Part shown: piece by piece, positions 11,947 to 22,257 of the stretch
Position numbering within the stretch: position 1 is the stretch's first letter
Layout of the letters: each line of letters begins with the position of its first letter
Assembly: GCA_050084515.1 (NCBI GenBank)
Contig: CM114273.1
Span: 17,422,001-17,486,000 of the forward strand
Reading direction: 5' to 3'
From: Blasia pusilla
Lineage: Eukaryota > Marchantiophyta > Marchantiopsida > Blasiales
DNA: 64,000 nucleotides
Notes under the pieces: model-generated
What the model saw: the letters and a program-made list of their open reading frames with translations, nothing else
Told to the model about the DNA's origin: nothing
Databases searched by the model: none
Translations under genes and position numbers: made by a program

Positions 11947-12082
11947 GAGAAACGGAGAATTCCAAGACCTATCAAACAGCAAGAGCTACGAGACTTCAGA
12001 GTGCCAACGTCAGAGAGAAACTGAGAATTCCAAGAGCTGTCAAACAGCAAGTGCTACGAGACTCCAGAGTCCCAACGTCAGA
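11947..12082 (+). repeat. 68-bp tandem duplication
   Basis: Units 11947-12014 and 12015-12082 are nearly identical; both begin GAGAAAC and contain GAGAATTCCAAGA and CTACGAGACT. They lie just upstream of the transposase start (11866, minus strand). Confidence 0.8.
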
Positions 12083-12339
12083 GCAACCAGGGTCCGAGCG
12101 AGCAAGCAAGAGAGCAGGGACGACCCGATGACCGAGTCTCCGAGAGCTCACTTCAGTGGCAAGGTACAGGTAACAAAGAAACGACATTGACGAATTTTGG
12201 GCTGAAATTTCCAAGTGTACAACTTGTACAGGAAATCCTATGAGGTTGTCCAGCAAACCTCGGCGACAAGTTCAGCGGAGGCTCCGAGTCACTCCAGATT
12301 TAAGTAATAAGAATACTCTCATCTCAATCGAAGCGTCCA

Positions 12340-13050
12340 AGAGAGCGGGACGGCCCGGTGGCCGAGTCTCGACTATGAGCGACGAACGGCGGCGAGGATA
12401 GAAATCAGACGACCCGGCCGCCCGACTCGAGTCTCCGAAGCGGCGGCATTTAACAGCGGCGAGGAAGAGAAATCAGAGCCGGCCAAATTGGCGTCCGAGT
12501 CTCCGAGTCGAGAAGCGGCGGAGAGAAAATTGAGAAATCACACAGCTAGCCCCCAGCGTCCGAGTCCGAGAGCGAGCAAAGATCAGACAGCCAGCCCCAG
12601 TGTCCGAGTCTCCGTTTCCGAGAGCGAAGAATGAGAAAATTGAGAAATCACACAGCCATTGAGAAAATTGAGAAATCACACAGCCATTGAGAAAATTGAG
12701 AAATCACACAGAAATCACACACTGTCCGAGTCTGAGAGGGAAGATCAGACGGCCTGCCCCCAGCGTCCGAGTCCTAGAGCGAAGATCAGACGACCAGCCC
12801 CCACCGTCCGAGTCCGAGAGCGAAGATCAGACGGCCAGCCCCCAGTGTCCGAGTCTCCGAGTCCGACTGTTCGAGAGCGAAGAAAGAGAAGATCGAGCAA
12901 TCATACAACCAGTTGCCAGCCCCCAGCGTCCGAGTCCGAGACTCCGAGAGCGAGCGAAGATCAGACAGCCAGCTTCCAGCCCCCAGCCTTCGAGTCTCCG
13001 AGTCCGACTGTCCAAGAGCGAAAGACGAACGGCGAGCGAGGAAGGGAGAA
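12340..13050 (+). repeat. satellite-like subterminal repeats in hAT copy 1
   Basis: The motif GTCCGAGTC recurs many times, with longer irregular units of about 45-60 bases containing CGAAGATCAGACGGCCAGCC. A block TTGAGAAATCACACAGCCA is also repeated around 12640-12710. The long open frames here on both strands are products of the repeat, not genes. Confidence 0.75.
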
Positions 13051-13177
13051 GAATCGACGAAGAAAGCTAGGAAGCAATTCGGACTCTTGAAGAATGAGGG
13101 CTCGGAGGGGCCAGCGTGGGGTCTCCACCCCCTCGGCGGGGCCCCAAGAGGCTCGACAGCCTCAACCCTCCGTTCTG

Positions 13178-13200
13178 AGCGTCCGATCGGGATCGGACGG
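13178..13200. repeat. palindrome GTCCGATC-GG-GATCGGAC
   Basis: A perfect 8-bp inverted repeat with a 2-base spacer. The related word GACGGTCCCGAT recurs near 13247. It may be a remnant end of another small element; no partner end was fixed. Confidence 0.45.
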
Positions 13201-13821
13201 CTCATGCTGATGATCTAAAACGGGGGGGGGATAAAACCTGAATCAGACGGTCCCGATGTAGCCTCTCCTCCTCGACATCATCCGACCGTCCCTTCTACTA
13301 GCCAATCAGAGGCTACGAAAATTTCCGGCTGCCGGAATATGACGTGGCCTAAAACCGACCACCTGAAACCTCTTTCCGGCTTAGAACCGGCAGCCCCTCC
13401 CGTCCGGCGTCAGAATCCGGTACATTTCTGCCGGTAAACCGTGAAATTCCGGCGAACCCCCCGAAATCCGGTCAGCTGCCGGAACCGTCGTAAACCCTGC
13501 CGGAAAGGTCAAATTCACATCGAAAAATCGTAAAATCTCTCGGCCAGCACAACACGTAACCGCGGATCTCTTCGATCATTGGGTACAGGTGAGCAAAACA
13601 ATGCAATAGTAATGCACTGGGAGGGACAACGACACACGAGAGGTTGAAATCTGTATAGACCATTTCGATCCAACGGTCTGGAAGCCTCCATGTTGCACAT
13701 TTTGACACTTGGGTAAGCTGAAAGAGAGCTTGAAAAAAAGAATGGAGGGGCAGACGCACCTTGAGGAGGGATTTTAAAAGCAGCCTACATATAGAGGCTC
13801 TAATGAAAATATAGAGGCCCT

Positions 13822-13968
13822 AACAAGACACTTGATAAGTTGCACATTCCACTCTTCAACGAGAATGTCACGCACTTGTTTGCACAAATTCATCACCTCC
13901 ATCTCCATTATGGGCTTGCGCTTTGAAAGTTGCTCTATCTTTCTATCTACATCAGCATAGGATAGCAT
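13822..13968 (-). pseudogene. PP2A catalytic subunit N-terminal fragment
   Basis: From ATG at 13966-13968 the minus strand reads LSYADVDRKIEQL, then KPIMEMEVMNLCKQVRDI and ILVEEWNVQ, ending near KCLV. This is the start of a serine/threonine protein phosphatase 2A catalytic subunit, which in the family continues directly into the metal-binding GDIHG motif. Here the similarity stops before GDIHG and the frame runs into unrelated sequence and a stop at 13774. About 49 of roughly 306 residues remain, without the active site. No other PP2A exon was found nearby. It may be a captured fragment or one exon left from an old gene copy. It lies about 320 bases outside the inferred right end of hAT copy 1. 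Confidence 0.75.
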
Positions 13969-14349
13969 GGCTCTCCCCTTCTTATTGTCATTCCCTAAGA
14001 TCTCCTTGCGCAAAACACCACTCCCCGTATGGCCTCCTTCTCTTCGACTCCCTCATAACCACGTCTCACCTCTGATGACCCTCCCTTCCTCTATTCCCAA
14101 AGATCGCCTACTTCCCACGCTTCTGACTCTGCTCCTTAGCTATCCTCCTCAAAGCATCAACAATCTAAACCGCCGAATCTACTCCGTTTTGCCTTTCACT
14201 TGATTTTGCTCCCGAACTAACCGCAGATTTCTCTCTCCATCCATCCACACTTCCCACAAACTCCTCTCGGGCGATGGAGCGGTCTGACTACAATCCTCAC
14301 TCCTCCCTTGTCCCTCTGACGAGAGGCCGAATTAGCGCGAGCCTTTGCG

Positions 14350-14352
<3 letters not shown>

Positions 14353-14443
<91 letters not shown>
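14353..14443 (+). repeat. (AG)45 microsatellite
   Basis: An uninterrupted 91-base AG tract. Open frames across it encode only Arg-Glu or Leu-Ser repeats and are not genes. Confidence 0.98.
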
Positions 14444-14446
<3 letters not shown>

Positions 14447-17400
14447 GCAAATCTTGCATAGGCTCTTGCAATTTCCAGTGCTTGTTGGTTGCCCACGGAA
14501 GACAACGCCCACACTTTGCGCACAATTGTACCCTTACCTCCTCTCAAACATCCCACTCTGGCACTAACGTGCTTCATTGACGTAGAATAGTGAGTGAATT
14601 TGAGTATATGTCCTGGAAAATGCAGAGAACGCCCACAAGTCTGGATGCATGGAACACTGGTCATGACTGAAGAGGAATGTTGTCGTAGGTTCAATTGGCT
14701 TACTCCCGCGCACTCTCTTCTTTAGGTTGAGCACTCTCTTGAGATTCTTAGGTTAGATCTCTTGACTCCCGCATGACTTTTCTTCCTATGAAAGAAAGGT
14801 AAGCCCTTCGATTTGCCAATTCTTCAAATTGGAATTGATTTTTTTTAATTAAGGTTTTTAATTTTCAAGTTTGTGTCTAAACATAAATAAAATTGATTTT
14901 TTTAAGAGAAATCTTTCCAATCGGTTAAAATAAAAAAATTACATTAATAAATGCAAATTTTGTTTAAGTTAATAATATGATAAGAAATTCTTCTTATTTT
15001 ATGGTTTTGTCATAATTACGATTTACATGACTACAAGTTAGCACATCGTGCTTTAAAATCACTAAATAATTCCCTTGTCATTTTTTAATATCACTAAGCC
15101 ATGTCCCAAAATGATTCAATCATTTAGTCATGTTTCCATATGACTGAAATATTATAATTTTATAGTTAGACATGACTAGGAAATGACTACGACATGTTCT
15201 AGTCATATGTTCCAGTCATGAAAAACTTTAGTCATTGGAGTCATAGTCATAAAAACCATGATTTTCTTTTAGTGAGTAAGGAGCTATTTTAGGGGTTTCT
15301 TAGTGGAAATTGCTTGTTCAGTAGGTAGTTGAGTGAAAAATGTGTTGGTTGGGCTTTGATGAGTAGCCCATTTTTTTCGTGGGAGTTTACCCCTATTTTT
15401 TGGGGATATATTAGGTGAGCTTGAAAAATGGGGGAAGTTTAAGTCCACAAAAATTAAAAGGGGCCGATCGATTGCAAGTACGGTATCGTCAAACCAACCC
15501 CATTCTACAATCATGCCATAACATCCCAAAGTCGTTGGCAATAGCAATCATGTCACTTGTATGAGTCGCTTAACCGCAATTATTGTTAGCTTTGATATTT
15601 TACAATTATTAGAAGAAGATTCTCTAAAATTATTTTCCACATCCTACCAGAAGAGTTGGGTACATTTAACTAAAACTACATAAAAATGGAATTAAAATTA
15701 AAATAATGAACAATAGGCTTTTATGATTATGCATAGTTTATAGCTTAAAATGTAGCTTTAGATTCCTAGTGATGGAGGAGATTTCAGCGTTATATTTTGA
15801 AACCCCTCATATACATCATCTATGATACAATGTTATCCATCATTTAACGATTCCTTCCCAAATCTACTTTGTTCATATTACTTCTCGTAGTTATGTAGAA
15901 ACTCTTCTCCCTCAACATGTGAATGCGCAAAAATTTCTTATTGGAAGGTAGATTGGGGCACGTCGGGATAATTCGCACTAAAATAAAATCTTATAATCTA
16001 TAACTTTGATATCAGACTAGGTTGAGTTATCAATGATACGAGATGGCGCATAATGATTGATGATCCTTAGAGTATACAAACCAAGTCAATTATTGACATT
16101 AACGGGTCATTAATACATGACTAACACGTCAACAAAACAACTAATAATGGAGAATGGTCAAGTGACTCTTTGATCATTCTCTGTCAATCTACCCTTCATC
16201 CACCCATCCTCCGTACACCACTTTACATCCATTTTTTGGCCTATCAGTTCGCCCTACATCCATCCTTCACTTCTCCCTCCATTCATACAATCTTCCATCA
16301 AAACATGAAGGGTCTACACTCCAAAGTAAGGCATACTACCACTACCCCATGCACATGTAATGTGTGTATCCCTAGTCATGGATCCAAGAGTATAAAAATC
16401 ACTTAAATGACTCACATCCATTTCAAGTGAAGTTCTATTTCATCACGTTCAATAAAATTAGTCGAATGCGCAATAATCTGATAAATATTCTTGCTAATTG
16501 TATTTTTACCCACATAGACACTATGATGATCAACTTCCAAACACATTGGAGATATACATTCTACTTCTATAATATCATTTCCAATGTCTAAACGTTCTCG
16601 CATTTGAATCTCTATGACCTCGAGAGGTTGTGGAGATTCAAATGTATTGAGGAGGACAACACACTTCCATGATTTTCAATTTGATTCTCCACGAAATTAA
16701 GATTTTTGTCAACTAGGATGGATCCAATAAAAAAAGAAGATTTGATGTCATTTTGAAATGCTCATGTTTTTTGTTGATATTCTCGATGGTAATTTATCCT
16801 TGATCTTCTCTATGAAGTAATTGTTTCTCCACAAACTTAGCACATTTTTGTCTTTGCATCTAAGCGAGTAAAACCTTCCAAAAATCACGTATATCTATAG
16901 GATTTGAAGGAATAAAAAGTGTGCAAAAATTTTGGAATAACTCAAAAACGTTTTTTTCTAAAACATCAAAAATATTTTCAACAAAAGGGATCTGATAAAG
17001 AAGCTTACATTGGCGATTTATGGATCATTACAAAGTCTTGTCATTGAAGTGCACGGCTTTTCATGATCATTTCAGTGAGTCTCAAGCCTTCTTCCTCCTT
17101 GGACTCCATTTATATTTATCACCTACATATCTTGTTCTCTTTAATTTGGAGGAAAAGTTTTTATTTCACATAGTCTCACTCTTTGCCCACTCGTCAATGT
17201 GTTACCATAATTAATCATATAAGAATTTTTTTAAAGAGAGGAAAAAATTATGAAATTACTAGAAAACAAGGATATAATTTCATTCAAAAAATAAGTAAGT
17301 AAAGAGAAGAATAAAATAAAGATAATTAAAATATTAATACAAACGTTAAACTATTTTTTAGAATAAAAATTATGGTGAAAATATCGTAAAAAATTCTCTT

Positions 17401-18589
17401 AATAAAATAAATTAAAATTCTAATCATGCTTTCAATAAATTGGAAGATAAATCATATTAAAAAAATGAATGATTAGAAAAACCTCATAACACTCCACTAA
17501 CAGCCTCCTTTTGAAATCTTCTTTCTTTGGTGGCGTCATATTAAAAAAGAGTCATGGGATTTAAATCAAGCCATTATTTGATGGTTTGTTATGATCTTAT
17601 ATGGGCAATTGAACGATTTCCTCGGCGAAAATTTCATTGGAGAAAGACATCCATCGATCCACAATTCTTATGTTCATTCTGACATTTCTCTCTCTCATTT
17701 GCGCTCCCTTGAGATCATGCACTCCTTGCTATTTTGTCTTGTGCACAATCTCATTTTGCTTGATAGTGGGAGATTTGATACCTCGATATTGATGCGTAGA
17801 GAGCAACAAACACAAAATCTTATTCGAGCTCTTACACGAATATAGCTTGATCCGGCTTAGGCATGCTCTTACTCTCTATGCTTGTCTTTGGTTGATGGAT
17901 AATTTGATAGCAAAAAGTTATACACATAAGTTTAGATATTTATTGTCTGGGGTGAATTTGTGACGAAGAGCAATAAATCCATGTAAGAAAAATAATAGAG
18001 ATAGGACGACCGAATTGCATACGTTAAATAGACGTAAAAAATACAATTGAATCATCAATAGACTTCACATGAATTGAGCAATTTGACTCCCTTTTAATTG
18101 CTTACAATTAAGTTTAGTTGTCCACTATGATCTCTATTGACTTTTGTGCCTATTCTTTTCACATGTTTTAAATCCACCATGATTCCCCATCAATAATAGT
18201 AAAGTGAATGTTTACGAAGATTTTGTTTTGTTATCTCTATTACATATGCCTCTTGAGGCCTTTTATCATTCTTAGAGTTTATGTCCATGCCATAGTTGGA
18301 CTTGGATCGTGATCTTCCTTGATGGTGATTTCATCTTGTTTTGGCTTTGACATGATGTCTGTCAGTTTCTTGAATCTTTCCTTTCTCTCTTGAATTGATC
18401 TTCTCTTGTGCTTCTAGATACACATATTCCCGAAACTTCTCGAAAAATTGAATGCGTTGAACGTTAAGTTTTGAGCTGCATTGAGTTGTTGTGCCTCGAG
18501 GATTAGCCAAGGACATACAATTAACATATTTTGTGACAAAAGTCTGGTATATGGAATTGGGTTAGGTGCTCTTGCCGTTCAGAGCGAAC
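14444..18589. other. no gene recognised
   Basis: AT-rich sequence with short open frames only. Around 15120-15260 the words GTCAT and CATGACT recur. The minus-strand frame at 16412-16603 is acidic and unrecognised. Confidence 0.4.
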
Positions 18590-18966
18590 CACGGTCCGGG
18601 GAGTTTTTCTCCGGGAACCAGTGAGTTACCGGTCTTTGCCGTCCGGGGTCGGATTTTTGGAAATTCCGATCAATAATAATTGGTTGTTTTGGAAGTAGGC
18701 GGTAAATTTCTAATGATTTAATCCTGCTACAGTAAATTTCTGAATATTTCAATATTTAATTGGCAAGTTTCCTATTCATTTGCAAGGCCCCAATAAATAT
18801 CCGGAAAACTCTTAATATAGTCGGGAAATTTTTTCTCTAGGAACTTTATTGTGCAACAATCCTCTCCAAAGTCCACAGTCCTCTCCTAAGCCCAAACTTC
18901 TCAAAGTCTTCAGAATTCCACCCTGAGCACCCTCATCTAAAAAATCTCACCTCTCTTCTTAAAACT

Positions 18967-19018
18967 TCCTTGGCAGGATTTGAACCTGGCAGGCCTCCCA
19001 CCACTTGGGAGCCAAGGA
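18967..19018 (-). repeat. 52-nt tRNA-like module C
   Basis: Same fold as modules A and B: closing stem TCCTTGG/CCAAGGA, D-like arm CTCCCA/TGGGAG with loop AGTGG, and T-like arm CAGG-TTCAAAT-CCTG, whose loop fits the tRNA T-loop pattern TTCRAAT. It lies about 375 bases from the left end of hAT copy 2. Confidence 0.6.
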
Positions 19019-19083
19019 TCATCCAAGGATCATCCAAGTTTCTCAGGTCCTCACTCCTTCTATCCTACATTCACAATTTCACA

Positions 19084-19136
19084 TCCTTGGCAGGAATTGA
19101 ACTTGGCCAGGCTTCCCACCATTTGGGAACCAAGGA
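19084..19136 (-). repeat. 53-nt tRNA-like module D
   Basis: Closing stem TCCTTGG/CCAAGGA. The D-like arm is TTCCCA/TGGGAA: the C-G pair of the other modules is replaced by T-A, a compensatory change. The T-like arm has loop TTCAATT and one stem mismatch. It lies 14 bases from the hairpin at 19151. Confidence 0.55.
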
Positions 19137-19150
19137 TCCAACCCCTTCAT

Positions 19151-19189
19151 AGTACATGAAAGGTTTTATCACAAAACCTTTCATGTACT
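19151..19189 (-). repeat. 17-bp stem hairpin 3' of the hAT gene, copy 2
   Basis: The arms 19151-19167 and 19173-19189 are perfectly complementary over 17 bp, with loop ATCAC. Nearby CCCTT and AAGGG could extend the stem. Position and stem length equal those of the hairpin at 9571-9610, but the stem sequence is unrelated. Confidence 0.8.
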
Positions 19190-19329
19190 ACAAAAGGGAC
19201 CCTACCGTCTCACCTCTCCCTCCCTCCCTACCTACTAAACATCTGAAACTGGTGCACTTGGAGAATCTTCTACAATTGCAGCCTCTACTATGGTGTCCAC
19301 ATCATTCACATATCTCTCCGGTTAGCATC

Positions 19330-20290
19330 TACCTAAATGGTTTGTCCACATCATTCAATAGATCCTCAGTCACAATCTCCCCTCCAAGGTTCCTAAGAAC
19401 AACATCTAAATACCTCAATAATCTATTACGACACTTTGTTTTCCATATTCTGCACAGAGAATGCTCTCTCACAAATCGCAGCACTCACGCATTGCACCCT
19501 AGCAATGTTGGCTAATACCAGAAAATTTGAGAACTTACATTGCAAGGATGGGCTTCAACTTACCATTGTCCAGAGATCTCGAAAGTTCCAGTCTTTCCAT
19601 TTTGTTGAGGCCATGAGTTTAAATGACTAAAACTCTAGTTTCACAGCTCTTGAGTTTACAACAGCGGGTTGCAGATGACCCCTGAGAGGAGCATCCCTTC
19701 CAAAATGTGCACAGAGATCATCTACATCCTTACAACCCCAACTGTTCAACCCTACTAGCCTAGAGGGCATATGCATAGAATTCATAATCTTCATTGCACC
19801 AATCAGATTATTGCCCCTGAATCGATCATGTAAGGCCGCACATACATTCTCAGCATAACTCCTATGGAAAGTTAGAGCAGCCTGCAAATCCTTTCCAGTA
19901 TGATCCCTCAACATTTCAATGTTGTGGTACTTTCTACTCCTAATCTCATATTGCAGTCGTTTTAAATATCCTCCTGGGGGTCCAAAATCAGGTAAGAGAT
20001 GATAACCTGTTGCCTCAGAGAATGTAGAAGCATTCAAGTCATGATTCTCCATCACAAAGTTCATTGTAATAGAGGCTACCTCAGAATTCACATTACTACC
20101 AATGGTACTAACATCTACAAACTTATATTGGTACTAACATCTATAAACTTTACACCTTGGTCCTTTGGCTATTGTCAAAGCAGCAAGGTTGGTCCTATGT
20201 GCAACGCAATGTACAGAGAGCAAAAAAGGGTTTACCTTCTGCTTCAATTGACTTGCTACTCCATTCTGACTACCTACCATAGTGGAGGCT
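19330..20290 (-). pseudogene. hAT transposase remnant, copy 2
   Basis: The clearest open part (19627-20091) encodes 154 residues closely matching copy 1 (for example VNSEVASITMNFVMENHDLN and GLNSWGCKDVDDLCAHFG). Upstream, 20170-20280 retains TMVGSQNGVASQL and the hAT core LLSVHCVAHRTNLAAL better than copy 1 does. Downstream, 19430-19630 retains pieces of the dimerisation region, including ERAFSVQNM, in broken frames. It is inactive by stops, frame shifts and an internal deletion. Confidence 0.75.
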
Positions 20291-20299
20291 CATCAAACA

Positions 20300-21335
20300 A
20301 TCTAAATGATTGAGGGAGACATGTACGTCTATTGGACTCTTCTCTCTATAGATTCAACTCTATTATGGCTCCACATGTAACCATAGGGGTGGCCTCTATC
20401 TATAAGATCTTGCACATCCATCCATGATCCTCTATAGCCCTACCTACTCCATATGATGTGGATGCCACTGACCCAACATTAGGAAATCTCAACCATTCTT
20501 GCAATGTCTTATTGTAATTGCTCTATTTGAGTGGCGATCATAGCCCCACTCGGAGTCACACCTAGGGTCTCCCTCAACCTGTGTAGGTGGTGGGCCTCTA
20601 TCTTCTCTACGAGTCCACAAGGATGAAATGTAATCATGATCTTGACCAATTAGAAGAACCACCTTGGATCCCAATTTTACCTAAGTGTCCAAAAAAATTG
20701 GAACTTCAAACCTCCATAAATTCTTCACATTTGTACCTTTGCACTTGTGCATTTTGTTGGGCTAGAGGGAACCTATCAAACCCTTTGGAGAGGGCCTATC
20801 TATTTTCGTTCCTTCCTCTCTAAACATGGACTTAAAAGTCCTTTCCTTATGAAGTGACTCCTTGTTGAAAATTGATCCCTTTCTCTATGTGTGCAGCCTT
20901 TCTCATATTGTAAATTCAACCATATCTTTTGTCCTCAATCTTGTTGAAAACTAAAGTTACTAAACATGGTAGAAAACTTTACTTATAAAGCCATCCCATA
21001 ACCACAGTTGATCAGCATGATTTCCAATTCGAAGGGGGATTTAAGCAACATTTTGAGAGGGACTATCTCCCGAGTATGATGGAAGTGATTTACATACACC
21101 AACAACTCTATTATATATCTCTCGAGGTGAGTTGCACCCATGTCTTGACGCTCATAAGTTGTCCCCCAATGGGGAAACCAAGCTCTTTATTGCTCTGAAG
21201 TTCGAAACCACTCGCGGCTAAACATCTCAACTCAGAAAAAAATTTGATGGGTGATCCGTCTAGTTGACCATGGAGGCTCTTTTGTGTTTCTAGTACCATC
21301 ATCCCCTCTTGAGTCATGAGAGTGGTTGAGTTCTC
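20300..21335. other. no gene recognised
   Basis: Short, unrecognised frames. It may be the decayed upstream part of the gypsy copy that follows, but no reverse transcriptase motif could be read. Confidence 0.35.
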
Positions 21336-21339
21336 ACTT

Positions 21340-22257
21340 TTGCGGTATCATAGATACTTTTAAGATACGTTTTCTTTGCATGAGGTTATGACTAACCAGA
21401 GTATTGATCTTAAGGGACAGTTTGAGGCCTTGTGCAATCAAGCGATAATAGATTACCGTATCATGTCGAGAGATCATCCTGAGGCAAATGGGTTTGCAGA
21501 GAGAGAAGAACAGATGGTGAAGAGAGGGTTATACAAATATGGCTTGCACTGAGGACATTTGAGAAGGTTTGGGGGGAGATCTAATATTGCCATAAGTTGG
21601 CCATGGGATATCACTTAAGTTGGCAGACATCATTTTCACCCTTATTTTTGTTATATGGAAGAGAGCCAGACTTACTGTAACTGTTCAATGTGACATGGTG
21701 GAGCTGTTGGATCTTGATGATGCGGATGTGTGGGTGCAAGCATGTTCTCACAGGGAAAATATTTTTTGTAGAGTTATGTCCATGGATATGGCGTTTGAGA
21801 ACTTAGCTATCGCTCAACATAGGGATACATTGAGGTATGCAATCATTTATGGAGGACGTTATTGTCTAGGGATCAAGAGGTTCCATCTTGGAGATTACAT
21901 GTATTTACATCTAGCGGTACCCATGATGTTAGATGTCACTATGGGGCGCAAAATTTTGCAGGTGCACGAGGTGTTACCGAACAGAGTCCTGATGTTGGAG
22001 GGAGGGGATGGTATGGTTTGGAAGGATAATGTACACAATTATGCGCCATGCCATCTTTCAAACATGGACCGGAAAATGGATCCGAGCTAAGATCTGGTTG
22101 TTGCAAGTTTGAGACGTATATTGTGTGGATCTGTGAGGGATGCAACCACCATGTTTTGTGTGATGGTTTTTCAAGAGGGTGGCATACGTTGTGTCCAACC
22201 AACATCCCCCCTCTTGATGCAATTCCCACGAGATGGCCATGTTCTAGATATGTATAA
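21340..22257 (+). mobile_element. Ty3/gypsy pol fragment, copy 1
   Basis: Begins inside a retroviral-type integrase core: SRDHPEANGFAE, then EQMVKRGLYKYGL, which carries the third catalytic acidic residue. After a disrupted stretch, 21620-22090 is open for 156 residues and covers the post-core region (ENLAIAQHRDTLRYA, then FHLGDYMYL) down to APCHLSNMDRKMDPS and TAA. A PHD-like tail follows in the -1 frame. The LTRs, protease and reverse transcriptase are absent. The same segment recurs at 51950-53430. Confidence 0.7.
22048..22257 (+). CDS. PHD-finger-like tail of gypsy copy 1 (-1 frame)
   Basis: A 69-residue frame overlaps the end of pol by 43 bases and lies in the -1 frame relative to it. 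It reads VWICEGCNHHVLCDG, SRGWHTLC and WPCSRYV: the C-x2-C, CDG, W-H-x2-C and final C pattern of a PHD zinc finger. The expected fourth Cys is Phe (DGF) and the last Cys is Tyr. PHD fingers bind histone H3 tails, so a targeting role is plausible by analogy with chromodomains on plant gypsy integrases. It could be a separate small frame, a frameshift product or chance preservation. Confidence 0.5.
   Translation: MPSFKHGPENGSELRSGCCKFETYIVWICEGCNHHVLCDGFSRGWHTLCPTNIPPLDAIPTRWPCSRYV

Larger units (their letters stand above)
9030..13499 (-). mobile_element. hAT-type DNA transposon, copy 1
   Basis: The left end CAGGGTTCGGGAAG starts at 9030. The best right end is AAACCCTG at 13492-13499, so the terminal inverted repeat is only CAGGGTT. 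Both subterminal regions are crowded with CCGG motifs. The broken transposase lies inside on the minus strand, with two tRNA-like modules and a hairpin in its 3' region and satellite-like repeats in its 5' region. The left end matches 18590 (copy 2) and, on the minus strand, the ends at 63165 and 63374. The 8-base flanks (9022-9029 and 13500-13507) do not match, so the right boundary is uncertain or the target duplication has decayed. Confidence 0.6.
18590..20290 (-). mobile_element. hAT-type transposon, copy 2, internally deleted
   Basis: The left end CACGGTCCGGGGAGTTTTT (18590) aligns with CAGGGTTCGGGAAGTTTTT of copy 1. The same order follows: two tRNA-like modules, a hairpin, then transposase remnants on the minus strand. 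The right end was not found. Relative to copy 1 a large internal segment of the transposase is missing near 20105-20150, where a short direct duplication (GGTACTAACATCTA...) marks the join. Confidence 0.6.

Noticed and set aside
12659-13205. Overlapping frames of 100-143 codons
   Set aside because: All are translations of the GTCCGAGTC repeat; no codon preference or domain.
14274-14694. Long open frames on both strands across 14353-14443
   Set aside because: They exist only because the AG repeat has no stop codons; the products are Arg-Glu or Leu-Ser runs.
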